Shown here piece by piece: positions 15,498 to 23,341 of a DNA stretch of 45,366 bases. The notes under the pieces were generated by a model. It was not told where the DNA came from. It was given only the letters and a program-made list of their open reading frames with translations, and made no database searches. The stretch's first letter is position 1; every line of letters begins with the position of its first letter. The stretch comes from NORP181 sp047623555. Lineage in GTDB: Bacteria > Pseudomonadota > Alphaproteobacteria > Rhodobacterales > Rhodobacteraceae. The stretch is taken from positions 1 to 45,366 of the forward strand of contig JBLHMP010000028.1 in assembly GCA_047623555.1 (NCBI GenBank), written 5' to 3'. A program made the position numbers and the translations under genes.

Positions 15498-15737
15498 CTA
15501 AAATACCTTGTAGGTCATCGTGGTCAGCGATCGTTCGATGCCGGAAATATCCAACAACTGATCGTTGATATATTTGCCAACATCGGCGGTGGCCGGGATG
15601 TACAGCTTCATCAGCAGATCAAAATCACCGCTGGTTGAATATAGCTCGGAATGGATTTCGCGCAGGGCGATTTCCTCGGCGACCTTATAGGTGGTGCCGG
15701 GTCTGCAACGGATTTGGATAAAGACGCAGGTGGTCAT
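15498..15737 (-). CDS. Stand-alone Lrp/AsnC ligand-binding (RAM) domain protein
   Basis: 79 residues from the ATG at 15737 (MTTCVFIQIRCRPGTTYKVAEEIA), with GAGGG in front. The whole protein is the alpha/beta ligand-binding and oligomerisation domain of Lrp/AsnC regulators: VFIQIRCRPG, LREIHSELYSTSGDFDLLMKLYIP, LLDISGIERSLTTMTYKVF. The N-terminal DNA-binding domain is absent, and no HTH-coding frame is found upstream. Such single-domain proteins occur widely in alphaproteobacteria and may modulate full-length Lrp proteins or bind amino acids; the function is inferred. It converges with the endonuclease gene. Confidence 0.85.
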   Translation of the reverse strand: MTTCVFIQIRCRPGTTYKVAEEIALREIHSELYSTSGDFDLLMKLYIPATADVGKYINDQLLDISGIERSLTTMTYKVF

Positions 15738-15824
15738 GATAGCCCTCAGATTTGTCTGGGGCCACGCTGACACGCAGCGCGCGCAGGTGCAATCCCTATG
15801 CGCCGCTCGCCCATCGCATTTGGC

Positions 15825-17606
15825 CTATTGCAGATCGGCGGCCAACCCGACCTCCAGGATGGCCTTAACGTTGTCATCCAGCGGCCTAGGGCTGACAACA
15901 TCGTCCAAAACCAGCTGGTTCAACGCACACCACATCGGATAATTCACCCACCCGGCATGTTGGCGAATGGCGGTGTCCATGGCACGCACGTTCCAAAACG
16001 GACTGCGCCCTGACACCACAGACCATAGGTCGCGCTGGCGGCGCAGGTTCAGGCTATGACGCCATTGGATCGACGCCGGATTAACACTACGCGCGATGTT
16101 TTCCGCCGCCTCAAGCCGCCCGTCTGCCTCGCGGGGGGACAACCCGTAATCCCAGGCATCGCCATAGGTCCAGTCATTTGCCTGCTGGTCGCGGCGCACA
16201 GCCAGCAACCAGCCATTGGCGGCATCACAGCGCGACAGGGTCGGGGTTGCGCTGCGTTGATAACTGGCGCGTTTCCCGGCACTTTGATTGACACTAAGCT
16301 CATGCGTTGCCCCAATTGTTGGCCCGTTCAACGTTGTCTGAGTGCGATAATCGGGCACCAGATGACCGATTGCTTGTTTGTCCTCGGGTGTTCTGGCGCC
16401 CGCCAACCATCTGGACAGCGGAAACAACACCCCGGTGGCGCTGTCATAATCAACCTCGCGGTTTTGCCGCTCAAACCCATGCCAATTGGCGGTTGCCGTG
16501 ATCGAGATATAGACTGGCCGCTGGGTTAGCGGAAACATCTCGCGCCAGGGTTTCAGCCGTCGCCACAGGTCTTCGTCCAACGCGCCGTCAACGGTAGAGG
16601 TCAGAAAATTATCGGCGCGGCTTAGGTGTACTTTGTTGCGCATGGCCTGTTGCAGGCTGGTCCATTTGGCGGCCTCGGCAGCCGGGTTTAGCAGCACAAC
16701 CAGATCACCAAGCGGCGGCGCCATCGGGCGGCCATTGCCAAAGGCCGGGCTGTTGATCGCCCGCAACGACCTTTGTTCCATCAGGCTGGCCAGCATGTTG
16801 CCCCCCAGCGAATGGCCGACAATCAGGAATTTGTCTTTTTTCGGATTGCCCGGCGATAGCTTCAGTTGCTGCTGGATCCCGTCCATGACCAACGCCAACG
16901 GCGGGTTCTGACCGGTGGCAAGCCTGTCACTTTGCGCCTTGCGGTCCCAAAGCGTCGGCGCCACCAGAATGTTGAATGGGTTCAGTTTTCCATCTGCGAC
17001 CAAAATCGGTTCGATCATGCTGCGCCCGCGCCAGGCGACAAACACACCGGTCAGCGCCACATCGCAGTAGTTGCCCCGATCGACACAGCGGGTGTTTAGC
17101 GCAGCGCGGGCATAGCCCAGTAGAATGCGGAACTTGCGCACGTCATCATCGCGCAGCGACGCGTCGTGCCGCCAACCATGTACAAAGGCGATGACATAGT
17201 TCTGCACCTTAGCCTGCTGAAGCGCATGCAGATGTGAGGTAAGCGCGCTAAGCTGCTGAGGATGCTGGAGTTTCCCACTGTCAGCAATTTCAACAAAGGC
17301 CAGGCTATAGGCATCGCTTTGCTGCAATTTACGCCCACCGGCGGTCGCGGTTTGTGCCCATGTCACCGGCAGCACTTTGGGTGTTTCGGGGTTTGGTTTC
17401 AATTCCGGCGTTGGCAGCGCGTGGGTTTGCAGAAAACAGCGCGCCGGGTTGTTGTCTTTGCGGGTGGGTTCGGTGTTGCCTTTGCGCAGTTGAATGGTGG
17501 ACTGGCATATTGCCTGATCCGGCCCAAGGGTGCGGTGAACGTCGATCTTTTTGGTGCAGCCTGCCAGTAGAAGAATAACGCCCAAACCAAGCACGAATCG
17601 TAACAT
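15825..17606 (-). CDS. Lipoprotein with alpha/beta-hydrolase (lipase-like) domain
   Basis: 593 residues. MLRFVLGLGVILLLAGCTKK is a lipoprotein signal with lipobox LLAGC and Cys17 as the modified residue. The hydrolase domain shows AFVHGWRHDAS (142-150; oxyanion-hole region) and VGHSLGGN with nucleophile Ser266, followed by an alanine/asparagine-rich stretch and about 300 further residues, including NWHGFERQNREVDYD and HSLNLRRQRDLWSVV. The catalytic Asp and His cannot be assigned with confidence. It is probably an outer-membrane or periplasmic esterase/lipase of unknown substrate. It is monocistronic, divergent from hisB; a weak ribosome site (TAGGAT) precedes the ATG. Confidence 0.8.
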   Translation of the reverse strand: MLRFVLGLGVILLLAGCTKKIDVHRTLGPDQAICQSTIQLRKGNTEPTRKDNNPARCFLQTHALPTPELKPNPETPKVLPVTWAQTATAGGRKLQQSDAYSLAFVEIADSGKLQHPQQLSALTSHLHALQQAKVQNYVIAFVHGWRHDASLRDDDVRKFRILLGYARAALNTRCVDRGNYCDVALTGVFVAWRGRSMIEPILVADGKLNPFNILVAPTLWDRKAQSDRLATGQNPPLALVMDGIQQQLKLSPGNPKKDKFLIVGHSLGGNMLASLMEQRSLRAINSPAFGNGRPMAPPLGDLVVLLNPAAEAAKWTSLQQAMRNKVHLSRADNFLTSTVDGALDEDLWRRLKPWREMFPLTQRPVYISITATANWHGFERQNREVDYDSATGVLFPLSRWLAGARTPEDKQAIGHLVPDYRTQTTLNGPTIGATHELSVNQSAGKRASYQRSATPTLSRCDAANGWLLAVRRDQQANDWTYGDAWDYGLSPREADGRLEAAENIARSVNPASIQWRHSLNLRRQRDLWSVVSGRSPFWNVRAMDTAIRQHAGWVNYPMWCALNQLVLDDVVSPRPLDDNVKAILEVGLAADLQ

Positions 17607-17717
17607 TTCAATATCCTAGCTGCCTAATGTCGCAGTTTTAGCGTGCATCGCCCGAATTCCAAAGCCCCTTAGCGCGTCCAGGCCGCCACAGCCGGGGCCT
17701 TGGATGTATTGGGTGGC

Positions 17718-17746
17718 TTGGAACCGGGGCAACGGCACCCTATAAG
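17718..17746 (+). promoter_or_regulatory. Promoter of hisB-hisH
   Basis: TTGGAA (17718-17723), a 17-base spacer and TATAAG (17741-17746), 29 bases before the hisB start. A strong sigma-70 match; the leader would be short, about 20 bases, with no room for an attenuator. Confidence 0.65.
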
Positions 17747-17775
17747 TCGCGTTCAGACATCACAGGACCAAAACC

Positions 17776-18363
17776 ATGCGCACCAGCACGATCACCCGTA
17801 AAACTGCCGAAACCGATATCTCCGTTCAGATCAATCTGGATGGTCGTGGCGAGTATGACAATCAGACCGGCATTGGGTTCTTTGATCATATGCTGGACCA
17901 GCTGGCGCGCCATTCGCTGATCGACATGACGATCCGGGCCAAGGGCGATCTGCATATCGACGATCACCACACCGTTGAGGATGTCGGCATCGCATTGGGG
18001 CAGGCGTTAACGCAGGCGTTGGGCGATAAACGCGGGATACGGCGCTATGGATCGTGTCTTTTGCCAATGGATGATGCGCAGGTGCGCGTTGCGCTGGACC
18101 TGTCGGCACGGCCATTTCTGATCTGGAATGCCGACCTGCCGACGGCCAAAATCGGCACGTTTGACACCGAACTGGTGCGCGAATTTTTCCAGGCCATGTC
18201 GACCCATGGCGGCATAACCCTGCATGTGGATTGCCTGCACGGCATCAACAGCCACCACATCGCCGAGGCCACATTTAAATCGGTGGCGCGGGCGCTGCGC
18301 GACGCGGTCGAAACCGATCCGCGCCAAGCTGACGATGTCCCGTCAACCAAAGGCGCGTTGTAG
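17776..18363 (+). CDS. hisB: Imidazoleglycerol-phosphate dehydratase
   Basis: Converts imidazole-glycerol phosphate to imidazole-acetol phosphate in histidine biosynthesis. 195 residues, the monofunctional form without the phosphatase domain of the E. coli protein. The duplicated metal-binding motifs are seen: FFDHMLDQLARHS, HIDDHHTVEDVGIALGQAL, then SARPFLIWN and HGINSHHIAEATFKSVARALRDA. The C-terminus PRQADDVPSTKGAL is typical. hisH starts five bases after the stop, so the two are one transcription unit. Confidence 0.96.
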   Translation: MRTSTITRKTAETDISVQINLDGRGEYDNQTGIGFFDHMLDQLARHSLIDMTIRAKGDLHIDDHHTVEDVGIALGQALTQALGDKRGIRRYGSCLLPMDDAQVRVALDLSARPFLIWNADLPTAKIGTFDTELVREFFQAMSTHGGITLHVDCLHGINSHHIAEATFKSVARALRDAVETDPRQADDVPSTKGAL

Positions 18364-18367
18364 CGCC

Positions 18368-19006
18368 ATGCTGACAGCTATTATAGATTACGAGAGCGGC
18401 AATCTGCATTCGGCCGAAAAGGCATTCCAGCGCATGGCAGCCGAGGTTGGCGCAGGCGAGGTCATCGTGACCGGCGACGCCGATGTTGTGGCGCGCGCCG
18501 ACCGGATTGTGTTGCCGGGCGATGGGGCTTTTCCGGCCTGTTCAAAAATGCTTCGCGGCCATAGCGGCTTGTTTGATGCACTACGCGAGGCGGTTGAGGT
18601 TAAAGGCCGGCCATTTCTGGGCATCTGTGTTGGCATGCAATTGATGGCCAGTTGGGGGCGTGAATATACCGACACAGCCGGGCTTGGCTGGATCAAGGGT
18701 GATGTTGAGCGGATTGTGCCGGATGATGCGTCGCTAAAGGTGCCGCATATGGGCTGGAATGATCTGGTGCTGGATGTTGAACACCCGGTGTTTGACGGCA
18801 TTAAAACCGGCGATCACACCTATTTTGTCCACTCATACCAGTTTCATGTGACCGACCCGGCCGAGCGGTTGGCGCATGTCGATTATGGTGGCGATGTCAC
18901 CGCCGTGATTGGCCGTGATACGATGATCGGCATGCAGTTCCATCCCGAGAAAAGTCAGGATACCGGGCTGCGGATGATCGCTAATTTCCTGAAATGGACG
19001 CCATAG
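18368..19006 (+). CDS. hisH: Imidazole glycerol phosphate synthase, glutamine amidotransferase subunit
   Basis: Supplies ammonia from glutamine to HisF (encoded at 22.2 kb). 212 residues from the ATG at 18368; the longer frame overlapping hisB is rejected. The class I amidotransferase triad is visible: Cys87 in LGICVGMQLM, His192 and Glu194 in QFHPEKS. DYESGNLHS at the N-terminus and VPHMGWNDL in the middle are HisH hallmarks. It converges with the DUF2147 gene; a CCGGAT/ATCCGG hairpin without T-run lies between them. Confidence 0.96.
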   Translation: MLTAIIDYESGNLHSAEKAFQRMAAEVGAGEVIVTGDADVVARADRIVLPGDGAFPACSKMLRGHSGLFDALREAVEVKGRPFLGICVGMQLMASWGREYTDTAGLGWIKGDVERIVPDDASLKVPHMGWNDLVLDVEHPVFDGIKTGDHTYFVHSYQFHVTDPAERLAHVDYGGDVTAVIGRDTMIGMQFHPEKSQDTGLRMIANFLKWTP

Positions 19007-19062
19007 CGGTCTTGGGTTGTCCGGATCGCTAAATCCGGGCAATACCAACTGAAGGTCGGGGC

Positions 19063-19458
19063 CTAGTTGACCCGCGTCCATGTTCCGCCATCGCGGCATA
19101 CAATCATAACACAGCCCTGAATGTTAAGAGAGTTGCCGCTCAACTGCATTTTTGACTTATAGGTCTTGTCGCGATCCGGGGACCAGACTTTGCCGCCACT
19201 GTAATCGCCGTCGCCATCTGCGGTCATATCCCAGATGATCTTTTTGCCAGTATTGTCTGACGCCATTTCTTTGCCGCTCGCGTCAAACGATTTTACCAAG
19301 GTTCCGCAGATCGAAGAGCCGCAGGCCGCGACCTGAATATGGCCGATGTTGCCATTGTCATCCGGCGCGGTTTTCCAGGTGCCAAAGACTGGATCGGCAG
19401 CAAATGCCGCGCTGGCAAAGCCAAGACCAAGGGCGGCGCCCAAAATAAGATGTTTCAT
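19063..19458 (-). CDS. DUF2147 domain exported protein
   Basis: 131 residues from the ATG at 19458, which follows a strong GGAAGGAAA. MKHLILGAALGLGFASAAFA is a Sec signal peptide. The mature domain begins DPVFGTWKTAPDDNGNIGHIQVAACGSSICGTLVK, the usual start of DUF2147, and ends QGCVMIVCRDGGTWTRVN; four Cys occur as two close pairs (ACGSSICG and GCVMIVC), likely disulfides. Function unknown. It lies between hisH and hisA on the opposite strand and splits the histidine genes. Confidence 0.85.
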   Translation of the reverse strand: MKHLILGAALGLGFASAAFAADPVFGTWKTAPDDNGNIGHIQVAACGSSICGTLVKSFDASGKEMASDNTGKKIIWDMTADGDGDYSGGKVWSPDRDKTYKSKMQLSGNSLNIQGCVMIVCRDGGTWTRVN

Positions 19459-19591
19459 ATCGTTTCCTTCCTGTTTTCCCAACCACTGTGGTGCAGATGC
19501 TGGTCTGTTGGCAACCCTGACCCCGAGGCGCGTTGCATTTTCCCGAGTGCCCGTGCAATACCGCGCCAACAACAGGCGAAAGGTTGCCCAA

Positions 19592-20314
19592 ATGATCCTT
19601 TATCCCGCGATTGACCTCAAAGACGGACAGGCCGTGCGGCTTGTGCATGGGGATATGGAGCAGACCACGGTGTTTAACGACAACCCGGCGGCACAGGCGC
19701 GGGCGTTTGTTGATGCGGGCTGTGAATGGCTACATCTGGTTGATCTGAACGGCGCATTTGCAGGCGAACCAGTGAACGCCGCCCCGGTTGAGGCGATATT
19801 GGCGGCCTGTGATGTTCCCGCACAATTGGGCGGCGGTATTCGCAATATGGCCACTATTGCGTCATGGATCGAAAAGGGTCTGGCGCGGGTAATTTTGGGC
19901 ACGGTTGCGGTGGAAAACCCCGAACTGGTACGCGAAGCCGCGCGCGAATTCCCCGGCAAGGTCGCGGTTGGCATCGACGCGCGTAATGGCCGTGTTGCCA
20001 CCAAAGGCTGGGCGACGGAAACCGACGTGTTGGTCACCGATTTGGCCCGATCATTTGAGGACGCAGGCGTGGCAGCGATCATCTACACCGACATCAACCG
20101 CGACGGTGCGATGCAGGGGCCAAACATTCAGGCCACCGCCGATCTGGCGCGTGCCGTGTCGATCCCGGTGATCGCATCCGGTGGCGTGTCGTCGCTGGCC
20201 GATCTGATCGCGTTGCGCGATTGCGGCGTGTCGCTGAACGGCGCCATTTCAGGTCGGGCGCTCTATGACGGAGCCATTGATCTGGCCGAGGCTTTGGCGG
20301 CAATCAAAGGCTGA
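19592..20314 (+). CDS. hisA: ProFAR isomerase (phosphoribosylformimino-AICAR ribotide isomerase)
   Basis: TIM-barrel enzyme of histidine biosynthesis, opening the aminoaldose ring to the aminoketose. 240 residues from the ATG at 19592 (MILYPAIDLKDGQAVRLVHGD) with GAAAGG upstream. Catalytic Asp8 (AIDLKDG) and the second Asp in IIYTDINRDG are present; phosphate-binding loops QLGGGIRN and VIASGGVSSL are intact. The promoter may lie under the DUF2147 gene, which overlaps the upstream region on the other strand. Confidence 0.96.
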   Translation: MILYPAIDLKDGQAVRLVHGDMEQTTVFNDNPAAQARAFVDAGCEWLHLVDLNGAFAGEPVNAAPVEAILAACDVPAQLGGGIRNMATIASWIEKGLARVILGTVAVENPELVREAAREFPGKVAVGIDARNGRVATKGWATETDVLVTDLARSFEDAGVAAIIYTDINRDGAMQGPNIQATADLARAVSIPVIASGGVSSLADLIALRDCGVSLNGAISGRALYDGAIDLAEALAAIKG

Positions 20315-20383
20315 TACCCGCTAAGTTGGGGCGAGCAAAAGATGCGCAACATGCGCGCCCTACATTATTTTGGCAGTCTCGGT

Positions 20384-20971
20384 TTAATCCCGTGATTTCA
20401 TGAAATCCGGCAAAACGTCCGTAAACCTTTCGCCCCATGGCGCCGCAACCACGTTTTCAGCGTCTGATTTCGGCGTATAGGATGACGTCTCGACCATCTG
20501 CATCTTGTGTACATTGCGCGAACAATTGGGATGAATGTCCGACACCGCCAGCCGCACCACCAACTGGGCGGCTGATACTTCGTCATTCATCGCGTGGTCA
20601 TCATCAATGCGCGCGACGCCGTTGACCCGTATCCGGGTTTGGCCCTCAAAATCCACGAACAGCAATCCGATCTTGCCCATCGCCGCAATGTTGCCTGCCG
20701 ACATATACATGCCGTTGCCTTCGTAGAACGGAAACACCAGTTCCGACGGCCCGGTGACCTTAACAAAGCCTTTGCCGCCGCCCTTATAGGAACATTGCGG
20801 CTGGCCGTTGGCATCCACAGTCGCCAGAAAGAAAAACATCGCATTGCTGATAAAGGCGCGGTCTTTGTCGGTGAATTCTTGGTGAAACACGTGTTGAACC
20901 ATCCGTTCAGCCAGCTTGCCACAGCCAAATCGGTTTTGAATATCCTTGGTCGCGTCACTGAATGTAATCAT
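20384..20971 (-). CDS. Pyridoxamine 5'-phosphate oxidase family protein
   Basis: 195 residues from the ATG at 20971 (MITFSDATKDIQNRFGCGKLAERM), with AAAGGCG upstream. The split-barrel flavin-binding fold is recognised from AMFFFLATVDANGQPQCSYKGGGKGFVKVTGPSELVFPFYEGNGMYMSAGNIAAMGKIGLLFVDFEGQTRIRVNG. The PNPOx-like family includes many FMN or F420 proteins besides true PdxH; this one is not PdxH. It converges with hisA. Substrate unknown. Confidence 0.83.
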   Translation of the reverse strand: MITFSDATKDIQNRFGCGKLAERMVQHVFHQEFTDKDRAFISNAMFFFLATVDANGQPQCSYKGGGKGFVKVTGPSELVFPFYEGNGMYMSAGNIAAMGKIGLLFVDFEGQTRIRVNGVARIDDDHAMNDEVSAAQLVVRLAVSDIHPNCSRNVHKMQMVETSSYTPKSDAENVVAAPWGERFTDVLPDFMKSRD

Positions 20972-21129
20972 ATCTGTTCGCCTTTTATGAATGCGCCAAT
21001 CTAACACGTTTGCAGCGAAGTTTGGCCATTACCTGTGCCTAACTGGTGTGCCAATCACGGCGCGCACGGTTTAGGAGAGGTCAATTGATCTCATGGAGGT
21101 TCTGCGCGTTTTGCAGAGCTAAGGTTGTA

Positions 21130-21630
21130 ATGTCTGCAAACGTATCCTCAGGCCCTTTGCCTGCGACAAGCGCGCTGCACGCGCGTGTCTCTCAGACCGA
21201 TTTTCTGGATTGCTACAGCGTGGCGGCTGAAATGGGGCCAAGGCAAGCCGCCGAGATCATCACCGATTTCCCTGGTTGGACCCGCTTTCTGCTGCACATC
21301 TGACGCTTGGTAACCGCGCCGTTTGGCCTGTCCAATGATGGCCCGAAATCTGATGACCCGGAATCTGATGACCCGGAATCGGCTGACAAGGTTGGCATCT
21401 TTCCGGTCGAATCTGCGGGCAGTCATGAGGTGATTGCCGGGTTCAACGACTGGCATCTGGATTTTCGCGTTGCTGTCATATCCAACGCGGGCCGGGTGCA
21501 TCTGGCAACATGGGTCCACCCGCATAATTTTGGCGGGCGGGTGTACCTTGCTGGGATCCTACCGTTTCATATCCTGATTGCACGCAACGCCCTCAAACGG
21601 GTTGCGCAGGCATCCACAAACCAATCCTAA
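21130..21630 (+). pseudogene. DUF2867 protein gene interrupted by one in-frame TGA
   Basis: The frame from ATG 21130 (MSANVSSGPLPATSALHARV; TAAGG upstream) runs FLDCYSVAAEMGPRQAAEIITDFPGWTRFLLHI, then TGA at 21301-21303, and continues in the same frame as RLVTAPFGLSNDG ... DKVGIFPVES ... LATWVHPHNFGGRVYL ... PFHILIARNALKRV. Both parts together form one complete DUF2867 domain. Thus a single nonsense codon, easily derived from CGA, separates the halves. The codon after it starts no good new frame, although an ATG-less restart at GTA/GTG is possible. A 15-bp direct repeat (21343-21372 region, encoding SDDPE twice) adds an unusual linker. Without the stop it would be 166 residues. Confidence 0.75.
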
Positions 21631-22072
21631 TTTGCCGCCACGCCGGTCAGCTTTTTTAAGGCGCCCTGCATCTTGGCAATGACCGGGGCATCGCTGGGAA
21701 TTTGCAAATCCTCAAACATGTCGGCAGGGTCTTCATAGACCAGCCAGACCTTGCCATCGGCATCTTTATATCCAAGCACCTTGAGCGGCAGATACAACCC
21801 CGCCACCGCATCCGTCTGCATCGCCTGGTTGCCGAATTTGGGATTGCCAAAGACTAGAACCTGCGCATCGGCAAGCATTAGTCCAACGTTCGCGGCACCC
21901 CCGCGTGATCAACCCGCACAAACACCCTGGCCCCGGCATTGCCGACTGCGGCGGCTAACGCGTCCATCACGGCGGGTAAGGTTTTGGCGGTCTCAACCCG
22001 GATCAGTTCGGCGGCCAGGGCCGGCAGGGCGCTGTTCATCGCCAACGTGCCCGCAAGGAAAATAGATTTCAT
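21627..22072 (-). pseudogene. DUF302 exported protein gene with a one-base frameshift
   Basis: From ATG 22072, MKSIFLAGTLAMNSALPALAAELIRV is a signal peptide and domain start, reading to VFVRVDHAGVPRTLD and a TAA stop. In the next frame the expected continuation is present: AANVGLMLADAQVLVFGNPKFG ... GLYLPLKVLGYKDADGKVWLVYEDP ... APVIAKMQGALKKLTG. The two frames meet at a run of five G (plus-strand C-run 21898-21902); one more G would restore a full DUF302 protein of about 149 residues. The stop of the first part and the first ATG of the second overlap as TAATG. It may be a real mutation, a slippage site or a sequencing error. Confidence 0.75.
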
Positions 22073-22193
22073 AAAACCGGCTCCTGATGATGTTACTCTG
22101 CCAAATCGCCACAACACGGCAGGTCAGGAAAATCACGTCTCTGGCATCGGCACAGTTTTGCCGTTAGGACGTCCCCAACAACCCGGAGCCATC

Positions 22194-22955
22194 ATGCTGA
22201 AAACCCGCATCATCCCCTGTCTTGACGTTGCCGATGGCCGCGTTGTCAAAGGTGTCAATTTTGTCGATCTGATAGATGCTGGTGATCCGGTCCAAAGCGC
22301 GCGGGCCTATGACGCGGCAGGCGCGGATGAGCTTTGTTTTCTTGATATTAAGGCGACGGTTGAAAACCGTGGCACCATGTTTGATGTGGTTCGCCGCACC
22401 GCTGAGCAATGTTATATTCCGCTGACCGTTGGCGGTGGCGTGCGGTCGCGCGAAGACGTGCGCGACCTGTTGCTCGCCGGGGCCGATAAGGTTTCGTTTA
22501 ATTCCGCCGCCGTGGCCCGCCCCGAGGTGGTCGCCGAGGCCGCGGATCAGTTTGGCAGCCAATGCATCGTCGTTGCCATCGACGCCAAAACCGTATCGCC
22601 GGGAAAATGGCAGATTTTCACCCATGGCGGCCGTAATTCCACCGGCATTGACGCGGTGGAATTCGCGCAACACGTCGTGGCGCTGGGCGCTGGCGAAATC
22701 CTGCTGACCTCAATGGACCGTGACGGTACGCGCGCCGGGTTCAACCTGCCTTTGACCCGTGCCATTAGCGACGCGGTGCATGTGCCGGTTATTGCCAGCG
22801 GCGGTGTTGGCACGTTGGATCATCTGGTTGAGGGTGTCACCATAGGTGGTGCCAGCGCGGTTTTGGCCGCCTCAATCTTTCACTTTGGTGATTTCACCAT
22901 CCAAGAGGCCAAGGCCCATATGGCCGAGGCCGGTATCCCGATGAGGCTGACATGA
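22194..22955 (+). CDS. hisF: Imidazole glycerol phosphate synthase, cyclase subunit
   Basis: Condenses the HisA product with ammonia from HisH to give IGP and AICAR. 253 residues from the ATG at 22194 (MLKTRIIPCLDVADGRVVKG); CGGAG precedes it. Catalytic Asp11 (PCLDV) and the second Asp in LLTSMDRDGT are present, with phosphate loops TVGGGVRS and ASGGVGTL, all in a TIM barrel. The last four bases overlap the hisE start (ATGA), so hisF and hisE are one unit. It is separated from hisA by three non-histidine genes, two of them broken. Confidence 0.96.
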   Translation: MLKTRIIPCLDVADGRVVKGVNFVDLIDAGDPVQSARAYDAAGADELCFLDIKATVENRGTMFDVVRRTAEQCYIPLTVGGGVRSREDVRDLLLAGADKVSFNSAAVARPEVVAEAADQFGSQCIVVAIDAKTVSPGKWQIFTHGGRNSTGIDAVEFAQHVVALGAGEILLTSMDRDGTRAGFNLPLTRAISDAVHVPVIASGGVGTLDHLVEGVTIGGASAVLAASIFHFGDFTIQEAKAHMAEAGIPMRLT

Positions 22956-23266
22956 GCGCACTTGAAACCCTTGCCGCGACAATCCTAACCCGCAAAGACG
23001 CCGACCCAGATAGCAGTTGGACCGCCAGGTTGCTGGCCAAAGGCCCCGAGAAATGCGCCGAGAAATTTGGCGAAGAGGCGATTGAGGCAATCATCGAAGC
23101 CGTCAAAGGCGATCGCGACCGGCTGACCTCGGAGGCGGCCGATGTGCTCTATCATTTGCTGGTCATGTTGGCGGCGCGTGATGTGACGCTTAGCGATGTT
23201 ATGATTGAGCTGGCCCGCCGCGAGGGCACCGGCGGTCTGGATGAAAAGGCCGCGCGCAAGGTTTGA
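22952..23266 (+). CDS. hisE: Phosphoribosyl-ATP pyrophosphohydrolase
   Basis: Removes pyrophosphate from PR-ATP, the second step of histidine synthesis. 104 residues, a single MazG-like helical domain: TLAATILTRKDADPDSSWTARLLAKG, then EKFGEEAIEAIIEAVKGD (EExxE metal site) and EAADVLYHLLVML. hisI is not in the window. It is coupled to hisF by a 4-base overlap. Confidence 0.95.
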   Translation: MSALETLAATILTRKDADPDSSWTARLLAKGPEKCAEKFGEEAIEAIIEAVKGDRDRLTSEAADVLYHLLVMLAARDVTLSDVMIELARREGTGGLDEKAARKV

Positions 23267-23285
23267 CCCCTTGCAGTACGGGCGA

Positions 23286-23300
23286 GAACATATAGCGAAC
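23286..23300. promoter_or_regulatory. Predicted LexA (SOS) box upstream of the helicase gene
   Basis: GAAC-ATATAGC-GAAC, an exact GAAC-N7-GAAC direct repeat, the operator form used by LexA in alphaproteobacteria (GTTC-N7-GTTC on the other strand). It lies 42 bases before the uvrD/pcrA start, where it would cover the promoter. Confidence 0.75.
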
Positions 23301-23341
23301 GTATCTTTCCTAATCCAACAATTCCCGTTAGGCTAAGCGAT

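Noticed and set aside
19019..19038. CCGGAT/ATCCGG hairpin between hisH and the DUF2147 gene as a terminator
   Set aside because: The stem is short and no T-run follows on either strand.
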